This document shows positions 22,425-31,195 of a stretch of 35,613 bases of DNA, piece by piece. A program made the position numbers and the translations under genes. Origin of the DNA: CAYNQN01 sp964530525 (GTDB taxonomy: Bacteria > Actinomycetota > Acidimicrobiia > Acidimicrobiales > Acidimicrobilacustridaceae); contig CAZHBH010000018.1 of the NCBI GenBank assembly GCA_964530525.1, positions 1 to 35,613 on the forward strand. Direction: 5' to 3'. The notes under the pieces are model-generated. The model worked only from the letters and a program-made list of their open reading frames with translations, made no database searches and was not told the origin of the DNA. Numbering within the stretch: the first letter of the stretch is position 1; every line of letters begins with the position of its first letter.

Positions 22425-22430
22425 TAGATT
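22425..22430 (+). promoter_or_regulatory. -10 box TAGATT for APC permease
   Basis: TAGATT lies 41 bases before the ATG at 22472, giving a leader of about 35 bases. It is divergent from the trkA promoter 50 bases away, so the two potassium/amino-acid transport units may be co-regulated. Confidence 0.45.
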
Positions 22431-22471
22431 TCCCCAGGTCCGGTCAGCGCACTCCCAGTTCCGAGGCCTCC

Positions 22472-24376
22472 ATGTACTCAGCCCTCAAGCGCCTGGTGGT
22501 GGGGCCACCCATCGCCAGCAGCGAGGAGCACCGCACTCGCCTGGGAAGGCCGACCGCCCTGAGCGTCTTCGCGTCAGACGCGATCTCCTCCACGGCGTAC
22601 GCCACCGAAGAGGTGCTGCTGGTGCTCATGCCCGTGGCGGGCATGGCGGCCCTGAGCGACCTGGTCCCGCTCTCGATGGTGGTCTGCGTGCTGCTGGCGG
22701 TGGTCATCTTCAGCTACCGCCAGACGATCTTCGCCTACCCGAGCGGCGGGGGCTCGTACGTGGTGAGCCGAGAGAACCTCGGTACGGCCCCGTCGCTGGT
22801 GGCCGGTGCCGCACTGCTCGTGGACTACACGCTCACCGTGGCCGTCTCGATCTCCGCCGGGATAGCAGCCCTCACCTCTGCGATCGTCGCCATGCGGCCG
22901 TACCGAGTCGAGCTGTGCATCGCCGCCCTGATCATCATCATGATGGCCAACCTGCGGGGGACGAAGGAGTCGGGTCGCCTCTTCGCACCTCCCGTCTACG
23001 CCTACATCCTCAGCCTCGTCCTGCTCATCGGCTACGGGCTCTTCCGCGTCTACTTCGGCGACCTGGGCCCGATGCCCTTGAACCTCGACGCCCTGAACGA
23101 GCTGGCGGCGCACGGCGAGGGGTTCGACCCGAGCGGTGACCCGATGTTCCACGCCGTCGGGATCTTCCTCCTCCTCAGAGCCTTCTCGTCGGGAGCGGTC
23201 ACCCTCACGGGGATCGAGGCGATCTCCAATGGGGTGCCGGTCTTCAAGAAGCCCGAGTCGCGCAACGCAGCCTCCACGCTCGTGACCATGGGGATCATCC
23301 TCGGGACCGCTTCGGTGGGCATAGCCGTGCTGGCCAACAAGCTCCGGCCGGTCGTGCTGGAGCCGACCAGCGAGCACTACGAGACGCTCTTCTCGATCAT
23401 GGGCCGCTACGTCTACGGCGACAGCAGCCCCCTCTACTTCATCTTGCAGTTCGCGACGTTCGCCATCCTCGTGCTCGCCGCCAACACGGCGTTCGCCGAC
23501 TTCCCCCGAGTCACCTCGATCATCGCCCGCGACGGATACCTGCCTCGGCAGCTAGCCAACCGCGGCGACAGGCTCGTGTACTCCAACGGCATCATCCTCC
23601 TGTCGCTCATAGCCGGCCTGCTCATCTGGTCCTTCGGCGGCGACACGAGCGCCCTCATCCCCCTCTACGCGGTGGGCGTGTTCCTCGGGTTCACCCTCTC
23701 GCAGACCGGCATGGTCTTCCACCACCGTCGGCTGAGGGAGAGGGGTTGGCGGCTGCACCAGGCGGTCAACGGAGTGGGAGCCCTGGCGACGCTGCTGGTG
23801 CTCGTGGTGGTGGTGGTCTCCAAGTTCACCATCGGTGCATGGATCCCGGTGGTGCTCATACCGGTGATCGTCGTGGTCTTCCGTGCGATCCACCGCCACT
23901 ACAAGCGGGTGGCGGCCGCCATGGAGGTCCCGGAGGGCTACCGCTCGCTGCGCCACCGGCACACGGTGATCGTGCTGGTGGGTCGCGTGAACAGGGGCGT
24001 CCTCGACGCCATCACCTACGCGCGCTCCCTGGCCCCCGACAGGCTCATCGCCCTCACCGTCGTGCACGACGACGACCAGCAGAGGGCCATCAACCAGCAG
24101 TGGGACGACTACAACCTCCCCGTGGAGCTGCGCACCGTGTACTCCCCCTACCGGGAGCTGTCCGAGCCAGTCATCGAGTTCATCGACGAGCTCGACAGGG
24201 AGTGGCCAGACGACATCGTCACGGTGATCGTGCCCGAGTTCATCCTCAGCCACTGGTGGGAGCAGCTCCTGCACAACCAGAGCGCCCTCGTGCTGAGGAG
24301 CCGCCTCCGCCTCCGCCCCAACACCATCGTCACCGCCGTGCCGGTGCACCTGGACGATGCCCCAGCCCGGTACTGA
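22472..24376 (+). CDS. APC-superfamily amino acid permease with C-terminal cytoplasmic domain
   Basis: A 634-aa secondary transporter for amino acids or related compounds. The first about 460 residues hold about twelve membrane segments, starting with the family's SVFASDAISSTAYATEE (about 31-47), a strongly conserved motif in this subgroup; the FAYPSGGGSYVVSRENLG segment is also typical. The remaining about 160 residues are soluble (HTVIVLVGRVNRGVLDAITYARSLAPD resembles a universal-stress-like fold), as in the actinobacterial permeases found next to TrkA pairs. ATG 22472 gives the expected MYSALKRLVVG start. The DUF1275 gene begins 20 bases before its stop, implying coupling. Confidence 0.9.
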   Translation: MYSALKRLVVGPPIASSEEHRTRLGRPTALSVFASDAISSTAYATEEVLLVLMPVAGMAALSDLVPLSMVVCVLLAVVIFSYRQTIFAYPSGGGSYVVSRENLGTAPSLVAGAALLVDYTLTVAVSISAGIAALTSAIVAMRPYRVELCIAALIIIMMANLRGTKESGRLFAPPVYAYILSLVLLIGYGLFRVYFGDLGPMPLNLDALNELAAHGEGFDPSGDPMFHAVGIFLLLRAFSSGAVTLTGIEAISNGVPVFKKPESRNAASTLVTMGIILGTASVGIAVLANKLRPVVLEPTSEHYETLFSIMGRYVYGDSSPLYFILQFATFAILVLAANTAFADFPRVTSIIARDGYLPRQLANRGDRLVYSNGIILLSLIAGLLIWSFGGDTSALIPLYAVGVFLGFTLSQTGMVFHHRRLRERGWRLHQAVNGVGALATLLVLVVVVVSKFTIGAWIPVVLIPVIVVVFRAIHRHYKRVAAAMEVPEGYRSLRHRHTVIVLVGRVNRGVLDAITYARSLAPDRLIALTVVHDDDQQRAINQQWDDYNLPVELRTVYSPYRELSEPVIEFIDELDREWPDDIVTVIVPEFILSHWWEQLLHNQSALVLRSRLRLRPNTIVTAVPVHLDDAPARY

Positions 24377-25130
24377 TGCCGGCGGGGGCGGCGAAGCCGC
24401 CCAGGCGGGCCTGCCCCTGGCTCCCCTGGCTTCCACCGTGGTGCTGGCTGCCATCACCGGCTACGTAGACGCCTACGCCTACCAGTTCCTGTTCGGGACG
24501 TTCCCGGCGAACCAGAGCGGCAACATCGTGCTCCTGGGGATCGCCATCGGCCAGGGCGAGTGGACCGACATGCTCACCTGCTTGGTGGCGGTGCTGGGCT
24601 TCGGCGTGGGCGTCGCCGCGGGTGTGGCCCTCGGAAACCGGGCCAGCTCGCCCGCCTACCCGCGCACGCGCTGGGTGTTGCTCATCGAGCTGGTGGTCCT
24701 GGTCGCGATCACCGTGATCATCGGCGTCACCGGCGAGGGCCGAGCTCCCATGCAGGGTCCAGGAGCGCTCGCGCTGCTGGCGGGCGCCGCCTTCGCCATG
24801 GGCGTGCAGACCCCGGTGATAGTGCGCACCTATGGGGTACCGACCCCCACCACCTACATGACCGGCTCGGTCGCGCACCTGGCCGAGGAGCTGACCGATG
24901 CCAGCCAGGCGGGCCCCAGCCGGGAGTTGCGCCGGCGCAGGGCGCGCCACGGGGCCCTGCTGGCGGTGGTCCTGGCCGGGTACGTGGCAGGGGCTGCGGC
25001 CGGGACGGCCATCGGCTCGGGGTGGAACCTCGCCCTCGTCGTGCCCTCCGCGGTGCTCGGCCTCCTGCTCGTCGTGCGCACGGGTACTACGGTCGGCTCC
25101 CGGAGCAGGGGCCATCGGCCGGGGCCTTGA
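24357..25130 (+). CDS. DUF1275 (YoaK) family membrane protein
   Basis: A 257-aa membrane protein with about six hydrophobic segments. The signature GYVDAYAYQFLFGTFPANQSGNIVLLG (about 35-61) and the later PTPTTYMTGSVAHLAEEL are characteristic of DUF1275/YoaK proteins, whose function is not established. ATG 24357 overlaps the end of the permease gene by 20 bases, so it is likely translated from the same mRNA. The N-terminal 20 residues are Gly/Ala-rich and soluble. Confidence 0.9.
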   Translation: MPQPGTDAGGGGEAAQAGLPLAPLASTVVLAAITGYVDAYAYQFLFGTFPANQSGNIVLLGIAIGQGEWTDMLTCLVAVLGFGVGVAAGVALGNRASSPAYPRTRWVLLIELVVLVAITVIIGVTGEGRAPMQGPGALALLAGAAFAMGVQTPVIVRTYGVPTPTTYMTGSVAHLAEELTDASQAGPSRELRRRRARHGALLAVVLAGYVAGAAAGTAIGSGWNLALVVPSAVLGLLLVVRTGTTVGSRSRGHRPGP

Positions 25131-25235
25131 GGCCGACCCTCGAAGCTAGCGACGCGCAACCGAGACCCATCCGACCGCCCAGAGAAGCGCCACCGTCCAC
25201 ACGTACCCGACCCAACACCCACAAGCGAGGTCGAG

Positions 25236-26645
25236 ATGCCCATCCGAGGCGATGCCAGCCAGCCACGATCCGACACGCTGGTCATGTTCGGAGCCAGCGG
25301 TGACCTGGCGAAGAAGAAGCTCTTCCCCGCCCTCTACCGGCTGACGAAGCGAGGGCTCCTCGGGATCCCCGTGGTGGGGGTGGCGCTGGACGACTGGTCC
25401 GACGACGACCTGCGCTCCCGCGCGGAGACGTCCGTCAAGGAGGCGGGCGAGGACTGGGACGCGAAGGTCTTCGCCAAGCTCGCCGGATCGCTCACCTACG
25501 TGTCGGGCGACTACGCGCAGAGCTCCACCTTCGACAAGCTCCGTGACGCCGTGGGGTCGCCGTCGCACCCCATCTTCCACCTCGCCATACCGCCTTCGAT
25601 GTTCGCGACGGTGGCCGGCGGCATCGCCGGCGTCGGCCTGAACGAGGGGGCGCGCCTCGTGGTGGAGAAGCCCTTCGGGCGAGACCTGGCGAGCGCCAGG
25701 GACCTCAACGCCACGCTGCACCAGTGGTTCGACGAGGAAGCCATCTTCCGCATCGACCACTTCCTCGGCAAGGAAGCGCTTCGAGCCCTGCTGGTGAGCA
25801 GGTTCGCCAACGCGATCATCGAGCCCCTCTGGAACCGCAACTACGTGCGATCCGTGAAGATCACCATGGCCGAGGCCTTCGGCGTGCAAGACCGCGGTGC
25901 GTTCTACGACTCCGTCGGAGCGCTGCGCGACGTGATGCAGAACCACCTCCTGCAGATGGTCTCTCTGATAGCGATGGACCAGCCCATCAACGAGTCGTCC
26001 AAGGCGCTGCGCGACGAGAAGGCGAAGATGCTCGTGGCAGCCCAGCCCGTCGACCCGAAGCACTACGTGCGGGGCCAGTACGAGGGCTACCTCGAGGTGC
26101 CCGGGGTCAAGCCCGGCTCCGACACGGAGACCTTCGGCGCCTTCCGCCTGAACATCGACGCTCCCCGCTGGGAAGGCGTGCCCTTCTTCCTCAGGGCGGG
26201 CAAGGCCTTGGCCGACACGGTCACCGAGATGACCATCGACTTCAAGCCCGCGCCGCGACCGCTGTGGATGAGCCCGGAGCAGAAGCGCGAGCTCACCAAC
26301 AGGATCCGCCTGGAGGTGAAGCCCAACGCGTTCGCCGCCACCACCTGGCTCCACAAGCGGCCCGGTGACGACATGGTCGCCGAGCCGATAACGATCGCCC
26401 CACCGCCCGAGCTGCGCGGCGACGTGGGGCCCGAGCCCTACGAGCTGCTGATCGACGAGGCGATGAAGGGCGACCCCACGCTCTTCGCCAGGGAGGACTC
26501 GGTGGAGGAGTCGTGGCGGATCGTCGAGCCGATCCTCACCGACTACCCGCCCGTCGTGCCCTATCCCCGAGGGTCGTACGGACCCGACGAGGCCCGGGAG
26601 CTCCTGCGTGGCTACGGAGGCTGGCCCGAGGAGCCTCCGGCTTGA
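25236..26645 (+). CDS. zwf: Glucose-6-phosphate 1-dehydrogenase
   Basis: Oxidises glucose 6-phosphate to 6-phosphoglucono-lactone with NADP, the entry to the oxidative pentose phosphate pathway; cytoplasmic. The 469-aa protein has the Rossmann motif GASGDLAKKK (19-28), the EKPFGRD (144-150) motif and the active-site RIDHFLGKE (172-180, with Phe in place of the usual Tyr). IIEPLWNRNYV and the second conserved His in QNHLLQ complete the family pattern. Length is normal. GAGG five bases before ATG 25236 supports the start. It overlaps the next gene by one base (TGATG). Companion genes opcA, pgl and gnd are not in the window. Confidence 0.97.
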   Translation: MPIRGDASQPRSDTLVMFGASGDLAKKKLFPALYRLTKRGLLGIPVVGVALDDWSDDDLRSRAETSVKEAGEDWDAKVFAKLAGSLTYVSGDYAQSSTFDKLRDAVGSPSHPIFHLAIPPSMFATVAGGIAGVGLNEGARLVVEKPFGRDLASARDLNATLHQWFDEEAIFRIDHFLGKEALRALLVSRFANAIIEPLWNRNYVRSVKITMAEAFGVQDRGAFYDSVGALRDVMQNHLLQMVSLIAMDQPINESSKALRDEKAKMLVAAQPVDPKHYVRGQYEGYLEVPGVKPGSDTETFGAFRLNIDAPRWEGVPFFLRAGKALADTVTEMTIDFKPAPRPLWMSPEQKRELTNRIRLEVKPNAFAATTWLHKRPGDDMVAEPITIAPPPELRGDVGPEPYELLIDEAMKGDPTLFAREDSVEESWRIVEPILTDYPPVVPYPRGSYGPDEARELLRGYGGWPEEPPA

Positions 26646-27232
26646 TGGGGTCCCGACCCCGGCTGTTCCTGGTCCGCCACGGCGCCACCGAGTGGAGCGT
26701 GGACGGCCGCCACACCGGCGCCACCGACATCCCCCTCACGCCCGAGGGCGAGGCGCAGGCCGACGGGCTGCGCCACCTGCTGGGCGGCAAGGCGTTCGAC
26801 CTCGTGCTGGTGAGCCCGCTCGCCAGAGCCCGGGAGACCTGCCGCAGGGCAGGGTACGCGTCGGCGGCGGAGGTCGACGACGACCTCCACGAGTGGGACT
26901 ACGGGCAGGCCGAGGGCCGAACGACGGCCCAGATGCGTGAGCTGTACCCGGGCTGGACGGTCTGGGACGGGCCCATCCCCGGCGGGGAGGAGATCGCCCA
27001 GGTGGCCCAGCGTGCCGACCGCGTGATCCGGCGCGCACTGGACACCGGCGGCGACGTAGCCCTCTTCTCGCACGGGCACCTGCTGCGCATCCTCACCGCC
27101 CGCTGGTGCGAGCTCGACCCCACCGAGGGCAAGCGCTTCGAGCTCGGCACCGGCACCTACTCCGTCCTCGGCTGGGAGCACGAGTACCGGACCGTGGAGC
27201 GGTGGAACACGGCTTCCCCCTTGGATCGTTGA
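26645..27232 (+). CDS. Histidine phosphatase (phosphoglycerate-mutase-like)
   Basis: A 195-aa phosphatase/mutase of the histidine phosphatase superfamily. The phosphohistidine motif is LVRHGATEW (H12), the second histidine is in LFSHGHLLRI (H143), and the middle acid region EWDYGQAEGRT (84-94) is typical of the small acid-phosphatase/GpmB branch. The exact substrate is unknown. ATG 26645 overlaps the zwf stop by one base, so it is almost certainly co-translated with zwf and may act on a sugar phosphate. Confidence 0.9.
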   Translation: MGSRPRLFLVRHGATEWSVDGRHTGATDIPLTPEGEAQADGLRHLLGGKAFDLVLVSPLARARETCRRAGYASAAEVDDDLHEWDYGQAEGRTTAQMRELYPGWTVWDGPIPGGEEIAQVAQRADRVIRRALDTGGDVALFSHGHLLRILTARWCELDPTEGKRFELGTGTYSVLGWEHEYRTVERWNTASPLDR

Positions 27233-27240
27233 CGCTGGTC

Positions 27241-27246
27241 TAGCGT
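27241..27246 (+). promoter_or_regulatory. -10 box TAGCGT for sugar porter
   Basis: TAGCGT lies eight bases after the phosphatase stop and gives a transcript with a leader of about 44 bases. A consensus -35 is not visible at the normal spacing. Confidence 0.35.
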
Positions 27247-27257
27247 TTGCGGCGCTC

Positions 27258-27277
27258 GGGCGCCGGGGGCGGCGCCC
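27258..27277 (+). promoter_or_regulatory. Leader hairpin of sugar porter, adjacent to the ribosome-binding site
   Basis: GGGCGCC (27258-27264) and GGCGCCC (27271-27277) form a perfect 7-bp stem with a six-base loop. A competing pairing, CCTC (27278-27281) with GAGG (27288-27291) of the ribosome-binding site, could mask it. This may be regulatory, or chance in GC-rich sequence. Confidence 0.35.
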
Positions 27278-27296
27278 CCTCGCCGGGGAGGCACCA

Positions 27297-28766
27297 ATGG
27301 ACCCATCGGCCATCGATCCGCCGGGAACGGGCACGCAGCCAGATCAGCTCGAGTCTGCCGGACGGCCCCGCATCAGCCTCTGGCTGTTGGGGGCCGGCGT
27401 CGTCATCATGCTGTCGGGCCTGCTCTTCGGCTACGACCAGGGGGTCATCTCCGGTGCCCTCCAGGGCATAGAGAACGACTTCGACGTCGGCAGCACAGCC
27501 ATCGAGATCATCACCAGCTGGGTGACGCTCGGGGCCCTGTTCGGCGCCCTCGTGGCAGGCGTGCTGGCCGACCGGCTCGGGCGGCGCCTCACCATCATCC
27601 TCGCAGCGGTGCTGTTCACCATCGGCGCGTTCGTCGAGGCGGTGGCACCCGGAACGGGCGTGCTCGTGGTGGGCAGGGTCATAGTGGGCTTCGGCGTGGG
27701 CGTGGCATCGGTGGCCGCCCCCCTCTACGCCGCCGAGATGGCGCCGGCCCGCCTCAGGGGCAGGTTCGTCTCCACTTACCAGCTGGCGATAACGATCGGC
27801 ATCTTCATCGCCTACGCGGTCGACCAGGTGCTCACCAACAGCGACTCGTGGAGGGCGATGCTGGGCGTGTCGTGCGTCCCGGCGGTGCTCCTGCTCCTGG
27901 CCATGATCCCCATGCCCGACACGCCGCGCTGGCTCGTGAAGGCCGGGCGCCAGCAGCAGGCCATCGACACGTGCGCCAAGGTCCACCCCGGCATGGACTC
28001 CGAGAAGATGATGAACGACATCGCGGAGTCGCTGGCGGCGGAGGAGGCCGAGGCCGCGTCGTGGGCAGACGTGTTCAGCAAGTCGCTCCGCAGGCCCCTG
28101 ATGATCGGCATCGGGCTGGCGATCTTCCAGCAGATCACCGGGATCAACGCCATCATCTACTACGCCAACAGGATCTTCGAGTCGGCCGGCTTCGCCACGC
28201 CCGCCGACCAGGCCGCCGCCACCACCTGGGCCATAGGCGGCGTGAACGTGCTGGCGACGTTCATCGCGGTCGCCTACGTCGACCGCTTCGGCCGCCGACC
28301 CCTGCTCCTCGCCGGCCTGGTGGGCATGGGGTTGAGCCTCCTCACGGTTGGCTTCACCTTCCTGAAGCTCGACAGCGAGACGACCACATCGGGCTCGCCC
28401 ACCACTGCGGGGATCATCACGCTCGTAGCGCTGGTGGTGTTCATCGCATCGTTCGCCTTCTCGCTGGGTCCGGTGGTCTGGACGGTCATCAACGAGATCT
28501 TCCCCAACCGAGTGAGGGGTCGAGCAGTGGCCGTGGCAACCGCCGTCAACTGGGGATCGGCGTGGCTGGTGAGCCAGTTCTTCCTCACGCTGGTCGACGG
28601 CATCGGCAACGCCGCCACCTTCTGGCTGCTCGCCTTCTTCTGCCTGGTCGCCTACGTCTGGATCTTCGCCAAGGTGCCCGAGACCAAGGGGCGCACGCTG
28701 GAGGAGATCGAGGCGAGCTGGGGCCTCAACGACGGCCAAGGCCCACCGGCCCGCTCCGATGCGTGA
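27297..28766 (+). CDS. MFS sugar porter
   Basis: A 489-aa major facilitator of the sugar porter family, likely a proton/sugar symporter. The diagnostic motifs are present: LLFGYDQGVISGAL, ADRLGRR in the loop between helices two and three, PDTPRWL after helix six, QQITGINAIIYYAN in helix seven, VDRFGRRPLLL in the loop between eight and nine, and PETKGRTLEEIE at the C-terminal end. All twelve helices are present. ATG 27297 has GGGGAGG five bases upstream. It follows the zwf-phosphatase pair, suggesting coordinated sugar uptake and pentose phosphate flux; this is inference. The actual sugar cannot be told from the sequence. Confidence 0.95.
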   Translation: MDPSAIDPPGTGTQPDQLESAGRPRISLWLLGAGVVIMLSGLLFGYDQGVISGALQGIENDFDVGSTAIEIITSWVTLGALFGALVAGVLADRLGRRLTIILAAVLFTIGAFVEAVAPGTGVLVVGRVIVGFGVGVASVAAPLYAAEMAPARLRGRFVSTYQLAITIGIFIAYAVDQVLTNSDSWRAMLGVSCVPAVLLLLAMIPMPDTPRWLVKAGRQQQAIDTCAKVHPGMDSEKMMNDIAESLAAEEAEAASWADVFSKSLRRPLMIGIGLAIFQQITGINAIIYYANRIFESAGFATPADQAAATTWAIGGVNVLATFIAVAYVDRFGRRPLLLAGLVGMGLSLLTVGFTFLKLDSETTTSGSPTTAGIITLVALVVFIASFAFSLGPVVWTVINEIFPNRVRGRAVAVATAVNWGSAWLVSQFFLTLVDGIGNAATFWLLAFFCLVAYVWIFAKVPETKGRTLEEIEASWGLNDGQGPPARSDA

Positions 28767-28814
28767 CGGTCCGTCGAAGCGTCAGGCTCGCAGCGGGTTG
28801 GAGCGGGTGCCCAG

Positions 28815-30149
28815 CTAGGCCCCTTCGGGGGCGTCCCGGAGCTGGAGCTCCTTGCAGATGCGGTAGGCGATGAGGGCTCCCAGGGGCGGGGCCACGAGGA
28901 GCATGACGCGGAAGGCGTTCAGCACCGCGTTGAGCGACAGGCCGAGCGTCACGGCTATCACGTCGTTCGCGGACGCGAAGCCGAGGATCGTGTAGAAGAC
29001 CAGGCCCCCGACGCCGAAGGCCGTGCGCAGCGGCCGATCGCGGGGCCGGTCGAGCACGTGGTGCTCGCTGTGGTCCTTCGTGAAGCGGGCCTCCATCCAC
29101 GGCCAGGCGAACAGGATGGGGAAGGCCAGGCCCGACAGCAGCGCCGCTATGAATGGGTTCGGGATGGTGTAGCCCCAGCCGCGCCACTCGAGGTTTGGCA
29201 TGAGCCGCAAGGCGCCGTCAGCCCAGCCCATGTACCAGTCGGGCTGGGAGGCGGCGCTCACGTTCTCGGCGATGAACGGCCCGTAGACCCACACGGGGTT
29301 GATCTGCACCAGGCCCGCCAGGGCGGCCAGCACCGCCGCCACGAGGAAGAAGAGGCCCCCGGCCTTGAAGGCGTAGGTGGGCCACAGGCGCTCTCCCACC
29401 ACGTTGTCGTCGCGCGCTCCCCTGCCCGGGAAGTGGGTGTGCTTGTGGCGCACGAGCATTCCGAGGTGGCCGGCCAGCAGGGCGACGATGATCGCAGGCA
29501 GCACGAGCACGTGGAGGATGTACATGCGGCCGATGATCTCGGTGCCCGGGAAGCCGCCCCCGAACAGCAGCGAGGCGATCCACGAGCCGACGAGGGGCAC
29601 CGACAGCACGAGCGAGTACATGATCCGCACCCCGGTGCCCGAGAGCTGGTCGTCGAGCAGGGAGTAGCCGAAGAAGCCGTTCATGATCGCGAGAAGCAGC
29701 AGGGTGAGACCGATCGACCAGTTGAGCTCGCGCGGCTTGCGGAACGCGCCGGTGAAGAAGATGCGGGCGAGGTGCACCACGATGGCCGCCAGGAAGACCA
29801 GGGCGGCCCAGTGGTGCATCTGGCGCATCACCAGTCCCGCCCTCACGTCGAAGGTGATGTCGAGCGCCGAGTTGTAGGCCTCTGACACCTCGAAGCCCTG
29901 GAGGGGCGCGTAGCTGCCGTCGTAGGTGGTGGTCGACTGGCTGGGATCGAAGAAGAAGGTGAGGAAGACCCCCGTCACCAGCAAGACGATGAACGAGTAG
30001 AGGGCTATCTCTCCCAGCAGGAACGACCAGTGGTTGGGGAAGATCTTCCCCAGGGTTCCCTTCCCGGCCTTGGCCAGGCCGAGGCGGGCGTCGAGGCCCC
30101 TGGCGGCCCGGCCTACGCGGGTGGCGGCGGGCACGTGCTCGTGGCTCAC
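28815..30149 (-). CDS. qcrB: Menaquinol-cytochrome c reductase cytochrome b subunit
   Basis: Membrane-embedded cytochrome b of the bcc complex, which oxidises menaquinol; 444 aa. The heme-ligating pairs are visible: H112 and H126 in MRQMHHWAALVFLAAIVVHLA, and H213 and H228 in MYILHVLVLPAIIVALLAGHLG. The quinone-site motif is PDWY (in ASQPDWYMGWADG) in place of PEWY of the mitochondrial complex. The soluble N-terminus and extra C-terminal helices match the actinobacterial long form. It is the last gene of the ctaE-qcrC-qcrA-qcrB unit; its GTG overlaps the qcrA stop (GTGA). A UUCG hairpin lies at its stop. Confidence 0.96.
   Translation of the reverse strand: MSHEHVPAATRVGRAARGLDARLGLAKAGKGTLGKIFPNHWSFLLGEIALYSFIVLLVTGVFLTFFFDPSQSTTTYDGSYAPLQGFEVSEAYNSALDITFDVRAGLVMRQMHHWAALVFLAAIVVHLARIFFTGAFRKPRELNWSIGLTLLLLAIMNGFFGYSLLDDQLSGTGVRIMYSLVLSVPLVGSWIASLLFGGGFPGTEIIGRMYILHVLVLPAIIVALLAGHLGMLVRHKHTHFPGRGARDDNVVGERLWPTYAFKAGGLFFLVAAVLAALAGLVQINPVWVYGPFIAENVSAASQPDWYMGWADGALRLMPNLEWRGWGYTIPNPFIAALLSGLAFPILFAWPWMEARFTKDHSEHHVLDRPRDRPLRTAFGVGGLVFYTILGFASANDVIAVTLGLSLNAVLNAFRVMLLVAPPLGALIAYRICKELQLRDAPEGA
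28819..28832. terminator. UUCG-tetraloop hairpin at the qcrB stop
   Basis: GCCCC-TTCG-GGGGC spans the end of qcrB, 53 bases after the stop of the convergent sugar porter. It may help end transcription of both genes. No T-run follows. Confidence 0.35.
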
Positions 30150-31195
30150 GAGCCGCTGCCCTCCTCAGGAGCGCCGGGGCCACCCTCGCTGGGGCTCTCG
30201 GACTCCCAGAGCCGGTCCTGGTTCCAGAAGCCTGGGCCGATCGGTCCCGAGAAGGGCCCACCCGCGATCACGTGGCCTGCGCTGTCGATGGCCAGGGGAA
30301 GCTGGGGAAGAGGTGTGGCCGCCGGTCCGAACACCGGGTTGGCGCCGTCGTACACGTCGAAGGTCGACTGGTGGCACGGGCAGAGGAGCTGGCCCGTGGC
30401 CGCCTCGAAGAGGCCGACCGGGCATCCCACGTGGGTGCACATCTTTGAGTAGGCGATCAGGCCCGCCGCCACCCAGTCCTCGCGGCCGGTGGCGGTGTTG
30501 AACTGCTTGTCGGGGTTGAGCTTTATGAGCAGGGTCTGGGCGTACTCGTCTCCCACGTCGTGTTCGGGGAACACGGTCATGATCCCGTCGACCTCGAGGT
30601 CGTCGGGGGTCACGGGGTTGCCCTGCTCTTCGACCAGCCGGGTGCCGCGCCGGTAGGGGGAGGTCGTCAACCACGAGCCAGGAGCTGGGCCGAGGGAGGC
30701 CACGGGGAAGAGCACCGCTATTCCCAGCGCTGCACCCGCTCCAAGCATGAGCTTCGTGAGGAGCCCCCGTCGGGTGAGCTCGTACTCGCCCACGTCGAAG
30801 TCGGCCTTGAAGGCCTGGATCTCCTCCTCCGTGGAAGCGAGGCGACCACGTGGCTCCGTCTCCGGACCGGCCGGCATGAACCGCTTGGCCCACAGGACCA
30901 TCCCGGCGCCGAAGCCACCGAGGGCCAGGGCGAGCAGCACCCCCTCGACCTGGTTCTGACCTCCCCGCCAGTAGACGACCGCCAGGCCCAGGCCCGCGAG
31001 CATCGACACCACGAAGAAGGCGGCGGGCAGAACGTCGCCGTGCTTGCGACGAGGTGCGGCCATGGTCGACTCCGGGGGGCGGCCCGGAGGCACCGCGCCC
31101 GACGGGATCGTCACCTCCACCTCTTGCGTGGAGACCTCACCGGTGGCGGCGCCAGGAGAGGCGGCCGCCGCAGGTTCAACGTGCTCGTCTGGCAT
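30146..31195 (-). CDS. qcrA: Menaquinol-cytochrome c reductase Rieske iron-sulfur subunit
   Basis: A 349-aa Rieske protein passing electrons from menaquinol to QcrC. The [2Fe-2S] ligands are CTHVGC (C253, H255 with C258) and CPCHQS (C272, H275 with C274). Three hydrophobic segments, two of them before the motif region (about 57-75 and 86-104) and the third (about 147-169) after a twin-Arg-like TRRGLL, are typical of actinobacterial QcrA and differ from the single anchor of mitochondrial types. ATG 31195 overlaps the qcrC end by 20 bases. qcrB follows with a four-base overlap. Confidence 0.96.
   Translation of the reverse strand: MPDEHVEPAAAASPGAATGEVSTQEVEVTIPSGAVPPGRPPESTMAAPRRKHGDVLPAAFFVVSMLAGLGLAVVYWRGGQNQVEGVLLALALGGFGAGMVLWAKRFMPAGPETEPRGRLASTEEEIQAFKADFDVGEYELTRRGLLTKLMLGAGAALGIAVLFPVASLGPAPGSWLTTSPYRRGTRLVEEQGNPVTPDDLEVDGIMTVFPEHDVGDEYAQTLLIKLNPDKQFNTATGREDWVAAGLIAYSKMCTHVGCPVGLFEAATGQLLCPCHQSTFDVYDGANPVFGPAATPLPQLPLAIDSAGHVIAGGPFSGPIGPGFWNQDRLWESESPSEGGPGAPEEGSGS

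Noticed and set aside
27229..27234. TTGACG as -35 of the sugar porter promoter
   Set aside because: Spacing to TAGCGT is six bases; not a normal promoter geometry.
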